Shown here: positions 9,311-18,416 of the stretch, in pieces
Layout: the number at the start of each line of letters is the position of its first letter
Position numbering within the stretch: position 1 is the first letter of the stretch
NCBI RefSeq assembly: GCF_006715285.1
Contig: NZ_VFMX01000001.1
Span: 3,224,001 to 3,288,000 of the forward strand
Length of the DNA: 64,000 nucleotides
Source: Arthrobacter sp. SLBN-83
GTDB taxonomy: Bacteria > Actinomycetota > Actinomycetes > Actinomycetales > Micrococcaceae
Reading direction: 5' to 3'
Notes under the pieces: model-generated
Seen by the model: only the letters and a program-made list of their open reading frames with translations
Databases searched by the model: none
Told to the model about the DNA's origin: nothing
Program-made: the position numbers and the translations under genes

Positions 9311-9447
9311 GACTGCCTGCCTCAGATAGCTGTGCTTTGAATGCCTATCGGCACTCTATCAACTAATGAGTCAGAGGATCAATCGAATGGAATCTGATAC
9401 GAGTCGAATCGTCACACTCGGGGATGAGTCGACGAGATGGAGCGGGC

Positions 9448-9792
9448 TCAGGCCGCGGCAGCCCCGGTGTCGCTGATCCCGGCCAGCAGCCACTGCTCGG
9501 ACAAAGGGTCGCGGCGCAGCTCGAAGGTTCGCAGCGCCGAAGTGGACGTCAACCGGACCTGAACCTGCCAGTGTTCGACGCTGATCAGGTCGCCGCTGCC
9601 CACCGGTGCCCGCTTGGCGGTGTTCCACCAGTCGGCACGGGTGAACCAGTGCACAGGTTCCGCGGCCACGGCCCAGATCCTGCCGTCATGCCTGACGGCC
9701 AGGGGAACCCCCTTCGCCGTGAAGCGGACCTCCACTGGAGCGTCCAGAGGTTTGCTATTTGATGCTGTTGCTGCCACGGGTCCGCTCTCCAA
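9448..9792 (-). CDS. DUF6504 family protein
   Basis: The 114-residue product shows the DUF6504 pattern: PVEVRFTAKGVPLAVRHDGRIWAV, then VHWFTRADWW, VEHWQVQVRL, and a W.LAGI near the end. The family is actinobacterial and, from memory, often lies beside error-prone polymerase genes. It overlaps the upstream gene by 38 nt, so the two are surely co-transcribed, and a LexA-type box lies before the pair. A role in the SOS response is inferred from that box only. Confidence 0.7.
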   Translation of the reverse strand: MESGPVAATASNSKPLDAPVEVRFTAKGVPLAVRHDGRIWAVAAEPVHWFTRADWWNTAKRAPVGSGDLISVEHWQVQVRLTSTSALRTFELRRDPLSEQWLLAGISDTGAAAA

Positions 9793-10090
9793 GATTCCTG
9801 TTAATCATTTCTTCCCGGCGGGTAACCGCCGAACTCCACACCCAGGTCCGGTACGTCACCGGCCCGTCCTTCCATGTCACTTCGACCGCTTTCGCTGTCC
9901 AGGCGAAGACCTCGCCGTCCACCAGTTCTGCGCAGTTCGGGAACCGGATCCATGCCTTGACGGGGATTCCGGGATACCCGTTCTTGGCCGGGAAATGTTC
10001 GAAGTCGAGCTCCTCCACGGTCAGCCCGATCGGGCCGGCCCGCCGCGCATACTGCGCTTGCAGTGCAGCGGCGAACTCTTCGGAGGACAT
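9755..10090 (-). CDS. hypothetical protein, first gene of a LexA-boxed pair
   Basis: The product is 111 residues, with no signal peptide or membrane segment. Two blocks look conserved, LTVEELDFEHFPAKNGYPGIPVKAWIRF and FAWTAKAVEVTW, the latter typical of a small beta barrel. It is not recognised. The ATG lies about 11 nt from the likely SOS box, with a weak AAGG site between. It is translationally overlapped with the DUF6504 gene. Confidence 0.6.
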   Translation of the reverse strand: MSSEEFAAALQAQYARRAGPIGLTVEELDFEHFPAKNGYPGIPVKAWIRFPNCAELVDGEVFAWTAKAVEVTWKDGPVTYRTWVWSSAVTRREEMINRNLGERTRGSNSIK

Positions 10091-10100
10091 AACACAACCT

Positions 10101-10116
10101 TAGAACACATATTCGA
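10101..10116 (-). promoter_or_regulatory. LexA (SOS) box
   Basis: TAGAACACATATTCGA matches the actinobacterial SOS box TCGAAC-N4-GTTCGA at all but two positions. It sits directly in front of the two-gene DUF6504 operon. Confidence 0.65.
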
Positions 10117-10298
10117 ATAGGCGACCCACAAAGATGGCGGCTACGGCCGGCCGCCTCTCTCCCGGGAATCACCTTTGGTCCTGTTTTTCGATCCCCTGGG
10201 CACCAAGCTATAAAAGGGCTCCGACAACGTCCGGAACGGACTGATCCTGGTCCGCTGCCGGTTCGGCACAAAGCGGCGCAGTGTCCGACAATGGGGAC

Positions 10299-10502
10299 AT
10301 GCCAGCTGCTTCTGCCCCCTGCACCGTCCACCACCTCTACTCCACACCCGGTCACCTCCTCCCCGCGTGCGGTGTAACCCCCGGCCCCGACGGGTCCGAG
10401 TGGCACACCGGACACGACGCCGGGGTCCTGCAGGCGTTCTCCGCGCAGGGATCCGCGTGCTGCTCTCTGTGTCTGGAGTTGTCCCTGTCATCTCCTGACT
10501 GA
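10299..10502 (+). CDS. small Cys/His-containing hypothetical protein
   Basis: An ATG behind TGGGGA gives 67 residues, MPAASAPCTVHHLY and on, with four cysteines and several histidines but no recognised zinc motif. A TATAAAAGG sequence about 90 nt upstream could be part of its promoter. The function is unknown. The ORF could be fortuitous, though codon use is like the neighbours. Confidence 0.4.
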   Translation: MPAASAPCTVHHLYSTPGHLLPACGVTPGPDGSEWHTGHDAGVLQAFSAQGSACCSLCLELSLSSPD

Positions 10503-10512
10503 CATGTGCAAG

Positions 10513-10528
10513 GTGGTACAGGTGGTAC
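10513..10528 (+). repeat. paired GTGGTAC direct repeat
   Basis: Two GTGGTAC copies start 9 bp apart (GTGGTACAG then GTGGTAC), followed by a possible -10. The same pair with the same spacing occurs in the putative origin at 52.99 kb, so a shared DNA-binding protein is likely. It lies ahead of the lipoprotein gene. Confidence 0.55.
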
Positions 10529-10574
10529 GTGGTCTGCCATACTGGTAGAGAAAACAGGTATACGAGTGGAAATC

Positions 10575-10596
10575 CTGCTCAGCCCCGGCTGAGCAG
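10575..10596 (+). other. hairpin in leader of lipoprotein gene
   Basis: CTGCTCAGC and GCTGAGCAG are perfect 9-bp arms around a CCCG loop, about 175 nt before the lipoprotein start. It has no T-run. It may be a leader structure or a weak terminator for the small gene upstream. Confidence 0.45.
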
Positions 10597-10770
10597 ATCG
10601 TCCGTCCAGGCGGGCGTGGATAGTCCAGCTTCGGCTCCCGGGCATGGCCTGGGAACGGGGGCTCGGGGAAACAGTTCTGAACTGTGGAGCCGAGACGCTG
10701 GACCTTCCGAACACTCATTGCCTGGACACAGAGCCAGGACGACAGGACCGACCAGAAGGACGAGAAGACC

Positions 10771-11265
10771 ATGGACATCACCAGGACCGCACACGTGACG
10801 CGGACGAAGCTGGCCGCGACCGCTGCAGCCCTGGCATGCGCCGCGCTCGTGCTCAGCGGCTGCAGCAGCTCCGGCGGGGACGGGCGGTACTTCGCCACCT
10901 CGGAAGGACAGAACGGCGACATCGTCGTCGTGGACGGTGACCAGATCACCTACTTCGACACCGCCAGCCGCCAGGACCTCGCCTGCCACTCCATCAACTC
11001 CGTCCTCGACGACCCGAAGGCGGCCGCGGCGAAGGGCGAGCTCAAGGACGCCTACACCGTCCGCGGCACCGGCAAGATCAACGAGTCCAAGTCCTCCGTG
11101 GACTGGACCGAGGCTGGCCGCAGCACCACCGAGACCGGCTCGATCAGCTTCGGCAAGGACAAGTCGACCATGGAGTTCGTCTTCTCCAACGGCGTCAACG
11201 ACGTCGTGCTCGTGCCAGTCGACAGCGAGCAGGGCAAGGCCGTCAAGACCAAGTACTGCGGCTGA
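10771..11265 (+). CDS. secreted lipoprotein, unknown function
   Basis: The 164-residue protein has a type II signal peptide: positively charged N-terminus, a hydrophobic stretch AATAAALACAALVL, and lipobox SGC with Cys at about residue 28. The mature part is short, mostly beta and acidic, and ends KYCG; it has two further cysteines (LACHS and KYCG) that could pair outside the cell. No family is recognised. AAGGACGAG precedes the ATG and a strong terminator follows the gene. Confidence 0.7.
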   Translation: MDITRTAHVTRTKLAATAAALACAALVLSGCSSSGGDGRYFATSEGQNGDIVVVDGDQITYFDTASRQDLACHSINSVLDDPKAAAAKGELKDAYTVRGTGKINESKSSVDWTEAGRSTTETGSISFGKDKSTMEFVFSNGVNDVVLVPVDSEQGKAVKTKYCG

Positions 11266-11307
11266 GGAGGCTGACCCCTTGACTGCCCCGATCGACCTGC
11301 AGCACCG

Positions 11308-11338
11308 GAGCCCCGTGGACCACGCGTCCGCGGGGCTC
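11308..11338 (+). terminator. intrinsic terminator after lipoprotein gene
   Basis: GAGCCCCGTGGAC pairs with GTCCGCGGGGCTC (one T-G pair), loop CACGC, followed by TGCCTTTTCTCTC. Confidence 0.8.
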
Positions 11339-11394
11339 TGCCTTTTCTCTCCCGGGATGCGCCCGCGCGCCAGACAGGATGCAGGAGGTCGGGC

Positions 11395-11859
11395 ATGACG
11401 CTCATCGGACCGATCAGGTACTACAAGGGGCGGGTGGCGTACCCCAGCGACGAGCAGCTGCGCACGGCAAGAGCCACCTGGGATTTCGACGACATCCGCC
11501 GGCCGACGGACGATGTGGACTGCACGCACATCCAGCTGATCGAAGTCTCCGGCCGCAACGCGGGGGAGCGGCGGCAGCTCGAGGAGGAGAAACTCACACG
11601 CTTCTTCGACTACATCGGCACCCGGGCCGGCTTCCGGGTGCTCACCCACCAGAAGAAGCCGGACTCGGCCACTTCGGCCTTCGTTTCGCACGAGATCGTC
11701 TACGTCATCGAGTCCCGGCCGACCAGGGGGTACGCCAAGCTCACCCTGCGCTCGGAGCTGCCGCGCAGCGGGACCGCCGGTGCCGTCTCGGACATCTTCA
11801 GCGCCGAGGGAATCGACCGCATCTCGCGGATCTTCGACAAGGGCCCCCGGAGGGATTGA
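11395..11859 (+). CDS. hypothetical protein, paralogue of the protein at 51970-52380
   Basis: The product is 154 residues. Its core, LTRFFDYIGTRAGFRVL then HEIVYVIES, aligns with LARFFERAESVAGFRKL then ITYEILYAVED of the gene at 51.97 kb, and the N-termini (YPSDEQLRTAR and RPSGSEVRRAR) also correspond. No known domain is recognised; it is soluble and basic. The gene lies between two strong terminators, so it is a single-gene unit. Two diverged copies on one element suggest an element-related role. Confidence 0.65.
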   Translation: MTLIGPIRYYKGRVAYPSDEQLRTARATWDFDDIRRPTDDVDCTHIQLIEVSGRNAGERRQLEEEKLTRFFDYIGTRAGFRVLTHQKKPDSATSAFVSHEIVYVIESRPTRGYAKLTLRSELPRSGTAGAVSDIFSAEGIDRISRIFDKGPRRD

Positions 11860-11897
11860 GGCCGGTGCTGCAGTACGACTGCCGCCCGACGGGAAAG

Positions 11898-11932
11898 GAA
11901 GACCCCGTGGACATCACGTCCACGGGGTCTTC
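11898..11932. terminator. bidirectional terminator
   Basis: GAAGACCCCGTGGAC and GTCCACGGGGTCTTC are perfect 15-bp arms around ATCAC, followed by TTGTGT, between convergent genes. Confidence 0.8.
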
Positions 11933-11966
11933 TTGTGTCTGACTGGCTGGCAGTCCCGTATGAGCC

Positions 11967-12488
11967 CTACAGCCGTCCGCCCTTCAGGCGCAGCGCCCGG
12001 TACTCCTCGATCGTCTCCGGCGGCCGTCCGTACTTTGGCGCATGTGTCTCGACGAAATCGATCTCGGCCCAGGTGTCCCGGTGCCGGACCCGCGACCTGG
12101 CCAGCACGGCAAGCGCGGTTACTGAAACGACCACGTTGGCCAGCCACCACAAGATGGCGATGAGGACCGCAGCCTGGACCAGTCTCCGTTCAGAGGAGCC
12201 CGTCTGTGCTGCCAGGGCCGCCAGGGCCGTTGAACTACCCAAAGCCATGCACCCGAGCAGGAGCCCGGCCACCCAACCCTCCGTCGGCACCCGCCGGCGC
12301 GCCAGATCAGCGGGGCTGTCGCGATGGCGGACCAGCCGCAGCGCCTCGCGCAGGAAGAACACAGCAGCCAACGCGGCCAGGCAGTTCACCGCCAGCTCGC
12401 GCGCTCCCTCGAGCCACCAGCGCCCCGAGTGCCACCAGCCCAGCGGAAACTCGTCGCGCGCCTTGCCTCGCAGATTCATCCGTTCCAT
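11967..12488 (-). CDS. membrane protein with three predicted transmembrane segments
   Basis: Starting at MERMNLRG behind GGGGGAAAGG, the product is 173 residues. Hydrophobic segments lie at about 33-55 (ELAVNCLAALAAVFFL), 72-94 (GWVAGLLLGCMALGS) and 104-128 (AAVLIAILWWLANVVV), with a charged C-terminal tail. It is not recognised. It follows the transfer genes leftward but is separated by a terminator, so it probably has its own promoter or depends on read-through. Confidence 0.65.
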   Translation of the reverse strand: MERMNLRGKARDEFPLGWWHSGRWWLEGARELAVNCLAALAAVFFLREALRLVRHRDSPADLARRRVPTEGWVAGLLLGCMALGSSTALAALAAQTGSSERRLVQAAVLIAILWWLANVVVSVTALAVLARSRVRHRDTWAEIDFVETHAPKYGRPPETIEEYRALRLKGGRL

Positions 12489-12510
12489 CCTTTCCCCCGT
12501 GGCAGGCAAA

Positions 12511-12543
12511 GGGCGGCGCACCCCTTGTCGGAGTGCGCCGCCC
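12511..12543 (-). terminator. terminator at end of transfer block
   Basis: GGGCGGCGCAC and GTGCGCCGCCC are perfect 11-bp arms with an 11-nt loop, 14 nt beyond the stop of the TrbL-like gene. Confidence 0.7.
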
Positions 12544-12556
12544 TCATCACCAACGA

Positions 12557-15500
12557 TCAGTTCTTCGGGTCCTCAGCCGGCTTCCTCCGCGACACGGGAC
12601 CGTCCGTGCGCTTCGGAGCCGGATCCGCCGTCCGCCGCGGCTGGGCCGGAGCCGGCTGCGACGGCTTCGGGGCCGGGGCCTTCGGAGCCTGAGCCGCCGG
12701 TGCCGATCGACGTCCGCTGCGTGGAGTCGGCTGGACACCCTGGCTGCCCTGAGTGCCTCCGGTAACCCGGCCACCGACACGGGGCTGGGTAGAAGCAGGA
12801 GCAGGAGCCGGGGCCTGCAGACGCTGACCGGACTGGCCCTGCGCCTGCGCCGGAGCGCCGGTGCGGGGCTGGATCGGAGCCTGCGGGCTGCGGCGCTGAC
12901 TGCCGTTGGCCTGCGGGATACCGGGTCCCGCCTGCACAGCACGGGAGCCGGAACCCGCGTTGGCCTGCGGCTGCTGGCCTTCGGCGGCCCGCGTCGCCCG
13001 GGTGCCCGGAATCCCCGGGACCGCTGCGATGACGGGGTTCACCTGCGCGGGCCCGCCGGTACCAGCGGTGAAGCGCGGGCCCTGGCCCGAGGAGGCCGGA
13101 GCCGCCTGCTGTCCGGTGCCGAACTGCGTCGGTGCCGACTGGCCGGCGTCCGCCTTGCGGCCACCGCTGGTGTGCGCACCGCTATCGGTGCCGCCCGTGA
13201 GCCCGTCGCGCTTCTGGCCCTGACCCTGGCCATGGCCCTGCTGCCCGGTACCAGGAGCACCCTGCGCGCCGCCGAGCCCGAAGCTCGTCTGGCCGCCGGT
13301 GGCCTGGCCGCCCCGCGAGGAGGGACCCTGGCCGGTGCTGTAGCCGAGGTTCGACAGGCCGCCCTTGCCGCTCAAGGTCTGAGCAGTCTCCTTGTCGGAG
13401 CGGGAGCTCCCCGCCTTGCCGCCCGTGAGCTGCAGAGGACCGCCCTTGTCGCCCGGACCCTCGGGACCACCAGCGGACGGGCCGCGGCCGCCGCTGTCAC
13501 CACCACCGCCGGGAACCGGACCGGGACCGGCGGGGCTGCCGCCGTCGGGGCCGGCTTCCGGACCGTCGTTCGGACCGGCGGCCAGGGCCAGTGCGCCCTT
13601 CCCGGCAGCAAGCGACTTCTGCTCACCGTTCAGGCCGCCGGCGTTGGTCGACGAGCCCTTGCCGCCACCGGGGGTGCCGCCGGGCTTCGTGGCCCCGCTG
13701 CCGCCGAGTTTGCCGCCGACGCCGGAGGCGAGCTTGTTACCCATGGCCATGCCCGCTCCGGCCCCGGCTCCCGCAGCCAGCGCGGGGAGCATGCTGCTCT
13801 TGTCCGGCTTCGGTGCGGTGTTGGTCTCGAGGAACTTGTCCACCAGCTTGGTGAACACCTCGTCCATCGCCTGCAGCACGACCTTGCGCACCCGCAGGAG
13901 CGCCAAGGTGATGCCGATGATCAGCAGCGAGGAGATCAGGGTCAGGATGACCACGATGATCCCGCCGAGCATGCCTGAGCCCCACAGGCCGTCCTGGGAC
14001 ATCCAGGCCGACACCGGTCCGGAGATGATGTCCGGGATGGAGATCAGCAGCTCCGAGACGAACTGGTAGATGAACAGCGTCACCAGCACCTCGAGGATCA
14101 GTGCGACGGAGTAGACGATCACCTTGCTGATCGCGGCGATCGCGCCCAGCGTGGCGAACGGCACCGCGGCCACGAGGCTGAAGGTGCGCTTGACCGCGCC
14201 CACCAGCATGCCGATGGCGTACCAGAAGCCGAGCAGGACCATGCTGCCCAGGACGACGCCGGCGTTCTGCCAGTACATGAACTTCGCCGGGCCCGTGCCG
14301 ACCTGGCTGACCGCCATGTGGTCCTCGCGGGTCAGGCCGCTGGTGACGTTGTTCGAGCTGTACATCGTCATCGAGTCGGGGCCGAAGCCGGTGTTCAGGT
14401 AGTTGTACGCCGACAGCGCCGACATGTTGCAGGAAACCGGGGCGTTGTCCGCCCAGACCGAGAACCCACAGCCGTGCTTGGTGCCCTGGGTCGAGAAGCT
14501 CGTCGTGTTCCCGCCCGGGTTCGAGGAGGTCAGGCCCTTGCCGCCGACCGCCAGCACCGGGTGGTTGGTCGGGATGTAGTCCGACTCGCCGTGCCCGCCG
14601 AAGTTGTCGCTGTCACCGTAGGACTTCTTGTCGATGAACCACTCCTTCTTCACGTCGCTGTTGACCGGCAGGTTGGTGATCGCGCTCTTGATGCCCGACT
14701 CGAAGTCCGACGCCGATGTAATTTGGCCCGAGATGTAGCTGTTGAGCATGCCGAAGGTCTCGCCCACGGCGTTGAAGTCACCCGCCGGGCTGCCCTCCAT
14801 GCCGACCAGGCTGTTCTTCCAGGCCGTCTCGGCATTGGTCGCACCGGGGCCCACGCTGATGTCGCGGAAGGTCGAACCGTGCGCCTGCTTGTTGATCGCC
14901 AGTGCCGTCGTGCGCACCGACATCATCGCGTTGTTGCTGGCCTGGCCGTTGTCCCAGGCGATAACGGCCTCATCAGGAACGCCGAGGCGGTCGTTCATCA
15001 TCCAGGCCTCGAAGTCCACGTACGTGGAGAGCACCACGCGGGTCGGGCCGGCGTGCTGGCCCAGCAGCGAGTCATCGAACTTGTCCAGGACGCCGGTGTA
15101 CATCGAACCCATCAGCGGAAGGCCCACGCCAATGAAGACGACGCGCACGACGAGCTTCTTGATCGCCGAGCCGCGGTCCATCTTCTTGAACAGCACCAGG
15201 CCAATAATCAGGAACCCGATGAAGAGCGGGACCAGCGCCTCCCAGGCGATGGACTGCAGCAGGCCGTACCAGCTTGCGATCCAGTGCTGCAGGCCCGCGA
15301 GGGCACCGCCGCCGGCCTGGCCACCGGTCATCCCGTCGGCGAGGTCCTGCTGGTGCGCGCTGTTCGTATTGCCGCCGGAGTCCGCGACGCCGGCGACCGC
15401 CTGGTAGAACCACATGAACGGGTTCAGCACCTTCAACAGCTGGATGATGAGATAGAACAGCGTGCCCACGGCCAGCGCCATCGCGTAGAGCAGCCAGATC

Positions 15501-16054
15501 GCGCCGCCGCCGATGAGCGACAGGATCTGTCCACCGATGCCCGAGGACATCGTGTCCAGGCCGAGGTCGGCGTTGGCCGCGCCGAAGTGGGCGTAGTCCA
15601 CCATGCCGGAGTAGACGTTCTTTCCGCTGCCGCTGGCTGTCGCATTCAGCGTGTCGTACCCGATGGTCTGCGTGGAGCCCGTCGCCTCGGCGAAGAGCCA
15701 ACCGACTACGTTGAAGAGGCTGAATTCGGAGTCGGCGTAGCCGAGCATGTCGCCGCCCGTCGCCGGGTCGGCGGTGATCGCCCGCCAGTCCTCGTTCATC
15801 CGATCCTCGGGCTTGTCCTTGCCTTCGGGAGAGTTCTCCTGACTGAAGTACGTCGAGGCATTCGACGCCAGCTGGTACAGCGAGTAATTGTCGCGGTCCT
15901 CGTCGTCGGCAGCGTGCGCCGATGGCGCGAACACCGTCATCAGCAGCGGCACAACCAGTGCCACGAGCAGCGACAGAGCCAGGACGCGCACCAGCCCGCC
16001 CCGGGCAGTCGCCGCGGCCCGGGCCCGCGCCGCGAGCGTGATGGTCCCGTTCAT
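12557..16054 (-). CDS. TrbL/VirB6-like conjugation channel protein with long Gly/Pro/Gln tail
   Basis: An ATG giving MNGTITLAARAR lies directly behind GGAAGGGAAAG and is preferred to the ATG 39 nt upstream that overlaps the previous stop. The protein has about 1165 residues. A Sec signal peptide ends at APSAHA. Clusters of hydrophobic helices follow: about 165-215, 255-290, 305-330, and then a group from about 600 to 730 (VLGSMVLLGFWYAIG, VILEVLVTLFIYQF, IVVILTLISSLLIIG). This matches the polytopic TrbL/VirB6 inner-membrane channel. The last 400 residues are low-complexity Gly, Pro, Gln and Ser. It belongs to the type IV secretion block. Confidence 0.75.
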   Translation of the reverse strand: MNGTITLAARARAAATARGGLVRVLALSLLVALVVPLLMTVFAPSAHAADDEDRDNYSLYQLASNASTYFSQENSPEGKDKPEDRMNEDWRAITADPATGGDMLGYADSEFSLFNVVGWLFAEATGSTQTIGYDTLNATASGSGKNVYSGMVDYAHFGAANADLGLDTMSSGIGGQILSLIGGGAIWLLYAMALAVGTLFYLIIQLLKVLNPFMWFYQAVAGVADSGGNTNSAHQQDLADGMTGGQAGGGALAGLQHWIASWYGLLQSIAWEALVPLFIGFLIIGLVLFKKMDRGSAIKKLVVRVVFIGVGLPLMGSMYTGVLDKFDDSLLGQHAGPTRVVLSTYVDFEAWMMNDRLGVPDEAVIAWDNGQASNNAMMSVRTTALAINKQAHGSTFRDISVGPGATNAETAWKNSLVGMEGSPAGDFNAVGETFGMLNSYISGQITSASDFESGIKSAITNLPVNSDVKKEWFIDKKSYGDSDNFGGHGESDYIPTNHPVLAVGGKGLTSSNPGGNTTSFSTQGTKHGCGFSVWADNAPVSCNMSALSAYNYLNTGFGPDSMTMYSSNNVTSGLTREDHMAVSQVGTGPAKFMYWQNAGVVLGSMVLLGFWYAIGMLVGAVKRTFSLVAAVPFATLGAIAAISKVIVYSVALILEVLVTLFIYQFVSELLISIPDIISGPVSAWMSQDGLWGSGMLGGIIVVILTLISSLLIIGITLALLRVRKVVLQAMDEVFTKLVDKFLETNTAPKPDKSSMLPALAAGAGAGAGMAMGNKLASGVGGKLGGSGATKPGGTPGGGKGSSTNAGGLNGEQKSLAAGKGALALAAGPNDGPEAGPDGGSPAGPGPVPGGGGDSGGRGPSAGGPEGPGDKGGPLQLTGGKAGSSRSDKETAQTLSGKGGLSNLGYSTGQGPSSRGGQATGGQTSFGLGGAQGAPGTGQQGHGQGQGQKRDGLTGGTDSGAHTSGGRKADAGQSAPTQFGTGQQAAPASSGQGPRFTAGTGGPAQVNPVIAAVPGIPGTRATRAAEGQQPQANAGSGSRAVQAGPGIPQANGSQRRSPQAPIQPRTGAPAQAQGQSGQRLQAPAPAPASTQPRVGGRVTGGTQGSQGVQPTPRSGRRSAPAAQAPKAPAPKPSQPAPAQPRRTADPAPKRTDGPVSRRKPAEDPKN

Positions 16055-16089
16055 CTTTCCCTTCCTGTCTGTCGTGTCCGTGATGGCCG

Positions 16090-18375
16090 TCATGACTTAC
16101 CCAGCTTCCACGGGGCCGTCCCGGCCTTCTTCATGGCCTTCCTGCGGTCGGCCCGCCCCACATGGTCCTCGGAGCGGTCCTCCTCGGACTCGACGCTCTG
16201 GCGGGCACTGGTGAGCTTCGCGCCGGGTGCCGGCTCGTCCTTCATCAGCTGGTCCATCCGGGCCGCCTCGTCGGCCTTGGCGGCCTCCAGACGAACCTGC
16301 CTGCGCTGGGCCTCGCGGAAGGGGTTGATCCCCAGCGCGAGGTCGAGGTGGAAGACCACGTTCGACACGTCCCGGCGCAGGTAGGTAAGGTTCTCGCCCT
16401 TGGTCGTGATGAGCTGGGCGAGGTCCGGCGGGATCTGCTGGTGCAGCTGCTTCTGGTACTCCGCCACCGTGCGGTCGCGCATCGGCCCGAAGAGCGTGTA
16501 GTCCGCGGCGTCGAACTTGTTGAAGTCCGAGTCCGCGAGCATCTTGTCCACGTCGTTGTAGCTGTAGACCACGCGGCCGCCGCGCTCGTGCATGTGGTCG
16601 AACTGGTCGTGCAGGTACTTCTTGACGCGGTCGTCAATCTGCTCGGTGCCGTGGATCACCACGGTGTCCCCGAGCCCGAGCTTGCCGACGGCGAAGCCGA
16701 CGATGTTGACCAGCTGGGCCATGGCCACGCCCTTGCCGCGGCGCATCAGCCGCGAGAAGTCGTAGACCACGCGCCGGGCATCCCGGACCCCGTCCACGGC
16801 CGATGCCGTGTGGTTGTTGAACAGGTCGCCATTCGTGCTGAGCATCGTGTTCGCGATGCCGCGCAGCACGTTGTACGCGCGCAGCTGGTCGGGGTCGGTC
16901 TTGCTTGAGTTCAGCAGGGCCTTGTGCGCGGTGTCGAGGTACGAGACGAACATCTGCAGCCGCGGCACCTGCTGGTGCGGGATGTTGACCACGCGCAGGC
17001 GGTGCCGCTGGTCCTTGGCGTTGTGCCGCCACATGCCCTGCTCGACGTAGAAGTCGGTCGCCGTGTCCTCCAGCGCGGAGCGGATGATCGAGCCGATTGC
17101 CCCGTCCGTGGTCTCGTAGAGCTGCTCAAACATCAGCTTGAGCTTCTCCATCTGCGCGGCGAAGACCGTCAGTTCGTCGTCCTCGTCGCCGAACAGCTCG
17201 AAGGGGTTGACGTCACCGCGGTTCAGGTCCACGCGCGAGGTCAGCCGCTCGAAGTTCGGGCCGAGCTTGTCCAGGTCCGCCCCGTCCAGCACGAGGTGGA
17301 CCACCGAGCCGTTGCCGAGCATGCAGGCCTGCGAGATCTTCGAGCACCACATGTTCGACACACGCTGGCGGTCCAGGTACTCGCTCAGGGTCGCGTCTGC
17401 CACGACAACGTGGTGCTCGTACCGGTTCACGTCCATGAGTACGGCCGAGTTGTTGACGTCGCCGACCATGTAGCCGACGTACTCGCCGCCCCGGTCGTTC
17501 AGGCCGTTAGTCACCAGCGAGTACGAACCCGCGAGCTCGGTCGAGGTGAAGTGGAAGCCCTTGCCGCGCTTCTTCTCGTTGTTCTTGAACAGGCCCGAGA
17601 GTTCCTGGCGCTGCTCGCCGGCGTACGCCGCAGCCTTCAGCGTGCCGAAGCGGTCGATGTACAGCCGCGTGACGCGGTCGACCGAGTCGTCCAGCGTCTC
17701 CAGGTCCGGAGCCTTGAGAAACAGGCGGTTGTGCACCGACAGGTAGCTCGCGCCGTCCTGGATCTCGCCGATGGTGACCTCAAGGTCGGAGGAGATCTTG
17801 GCGGCCTTGCGCTTGGAAGAGGTCGTGCCGGTCTCCTCCTGCTCGTTCGCGTCAAGGCGGTCGAGCTTCTCCGACTGCTTGGTGAACGAATCCACCCACT
17901 TCTCGTCCATCCGGCGCACCTGCTCCAGGACGACCGCGGTGACGCGCTCGTTGAGCCCGTCCGGGATCCGGTCGATGCCCCAGAACGCGGCGAAGTTGTC
18001 GTGCGCGGCGTCGTCGTGGAAGAACGCGAGCACGCACGCCACGGAACCGTCGACCTCGAAGTAGTCGGAGCGGAAGACGTACTTCTCCCGAGGCTTGAGC
18101 GCCAGCAGGTGCGGATACGAGTCGAACCGCCCCTCCAGCTTCTTCATCTCCTGGCGGCGCTGCCACCAGTTCTTGTTCGGCTCGGCCACCTCGGCCGGCT
18201 CAGCGGCGACCGCCGGCGCGGTCACCTCGGACGGCTCCGCCGTCCCGCCCGTGGCGGGATCGCCGTCGAGAGCGGCCTCCAGTTCATCCACGCCCGGCAC
18301 GGCCGTCGCGTCCCCGCCCCGGGGCTTCTTCCCCGGAATGCCCAGCTGCGCGCGGGCCTTCGTCATCAGCGCCAT
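16090..18375 (-). CDS. VirB4-like protein lacking a canonical P-loop
   Basis: The 761-residue protein has a variable N-terminus, then follows the VirB4/TraC layout: EYVGYMVGD, a HHVVVADATL strand, VVHLVLDG, VDLNRGDVNPFELFGDEDDE, and later RRVVYDFSRLMRRG and RGGRVVYSYNDVDKML. Where VirB4 has G..GSGKS it reads VADATLSEYLDRQRV, and the Walker B DE is replaced by VVIHGTEQI, so ATP hydrolysis is doubtful. It lies 41 nt after the PrgI-like gene and before the TrbL-like gene, so a structural role in the transfer machine is likely. A remote non-VirB4 ATPase fold cannot be excluded. Confidence 0.65.
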   Translation of the reverse strand: MALMTKARAQLGIPGKKPRGGDATAVPGVDELEAALDGDPATGGTAEPSEVTAPAVAAEPAEVAEPNKNWWQRRQEMKKLEGRFDSYPHLLALKPREKYVFRSDYFEVDGSVACVLAFFHDDAAHDNFAAFWGIDRIPDGLNERVTAVVLEQVRRMDEKWVDSFTKQSEKLDRLDANEQEETGTTSSKRKAAKISSDLEVTIGEIQDGASYLSVHNRLFLKAPDLETLDDSVDRVTRLYIDRFGTLKAAAYAGEQRQELSGLFKNNEKKRGKGFHFTSTELAGSYSLVTNGLNDRGGEYVGYMVGDVNNSAVLMDVNRYEHHVVVADATLSEYLDRQRVSNMWCSKISQACMLGNGSVVHLVLDGADLDKLGPNFERLTSRVDLNRGDVNPFELFGDEDDELTVFAAQMEKLKLMFEQLYETTDGAIGSIIRSALEDTATDFYVEQGMWRHNAKDQRHRLRVVNIPHQQVPRLQMFVSYLDTAHKALLNSSKTDPDQLRAYNVLRGIANTMLSTNGDLFNNHTASAVDGVRDARRVVYDFSRLMRRGKGVAMAQLVNIVGFAVGKLGLGDTVVIHGTEQIDDRVKKYLHDQFDHMHERGGRVVYSYNDVDKMLADSDFNKFDAADYTLFGPMRDRTVAEYQKQLHQQIPPDLAQLITTKGENLTYLRRDVSNVVFHLDLALGINPFREAQRRQVRLEAAKADEAARMDQLMKDEPAPGAKLTSARQSVESEEDRSEDHVGRADRRKAMKKAGTAPWKLGKS

Positions 18376-18416
18376 GTCACCCTTCGTCCTTCCTTTGTTC
18401 GTCCAGCTCGGCCCGG

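Noticed and set aside
9104..9340. Two rightward small ORFs after the recombinase
   Set aside because: They are antisense shadows of the leftward Ala-rich ORF and have no ribosome binding site.
12206..13978. Long rightward open frame opposite the TrbL-like gene
   Set aside because: It is the GC3 shadow of low-complexity coding DNA: Arg/Ala/Gly-rich, no ribosome binding site, no domains. The same holds for long antisense frames at 14318-16384, 16924-18468, 19914-21476, 43486-44778, 49288-51012, 54478-55659, 56955-58493 and 61879-63330.
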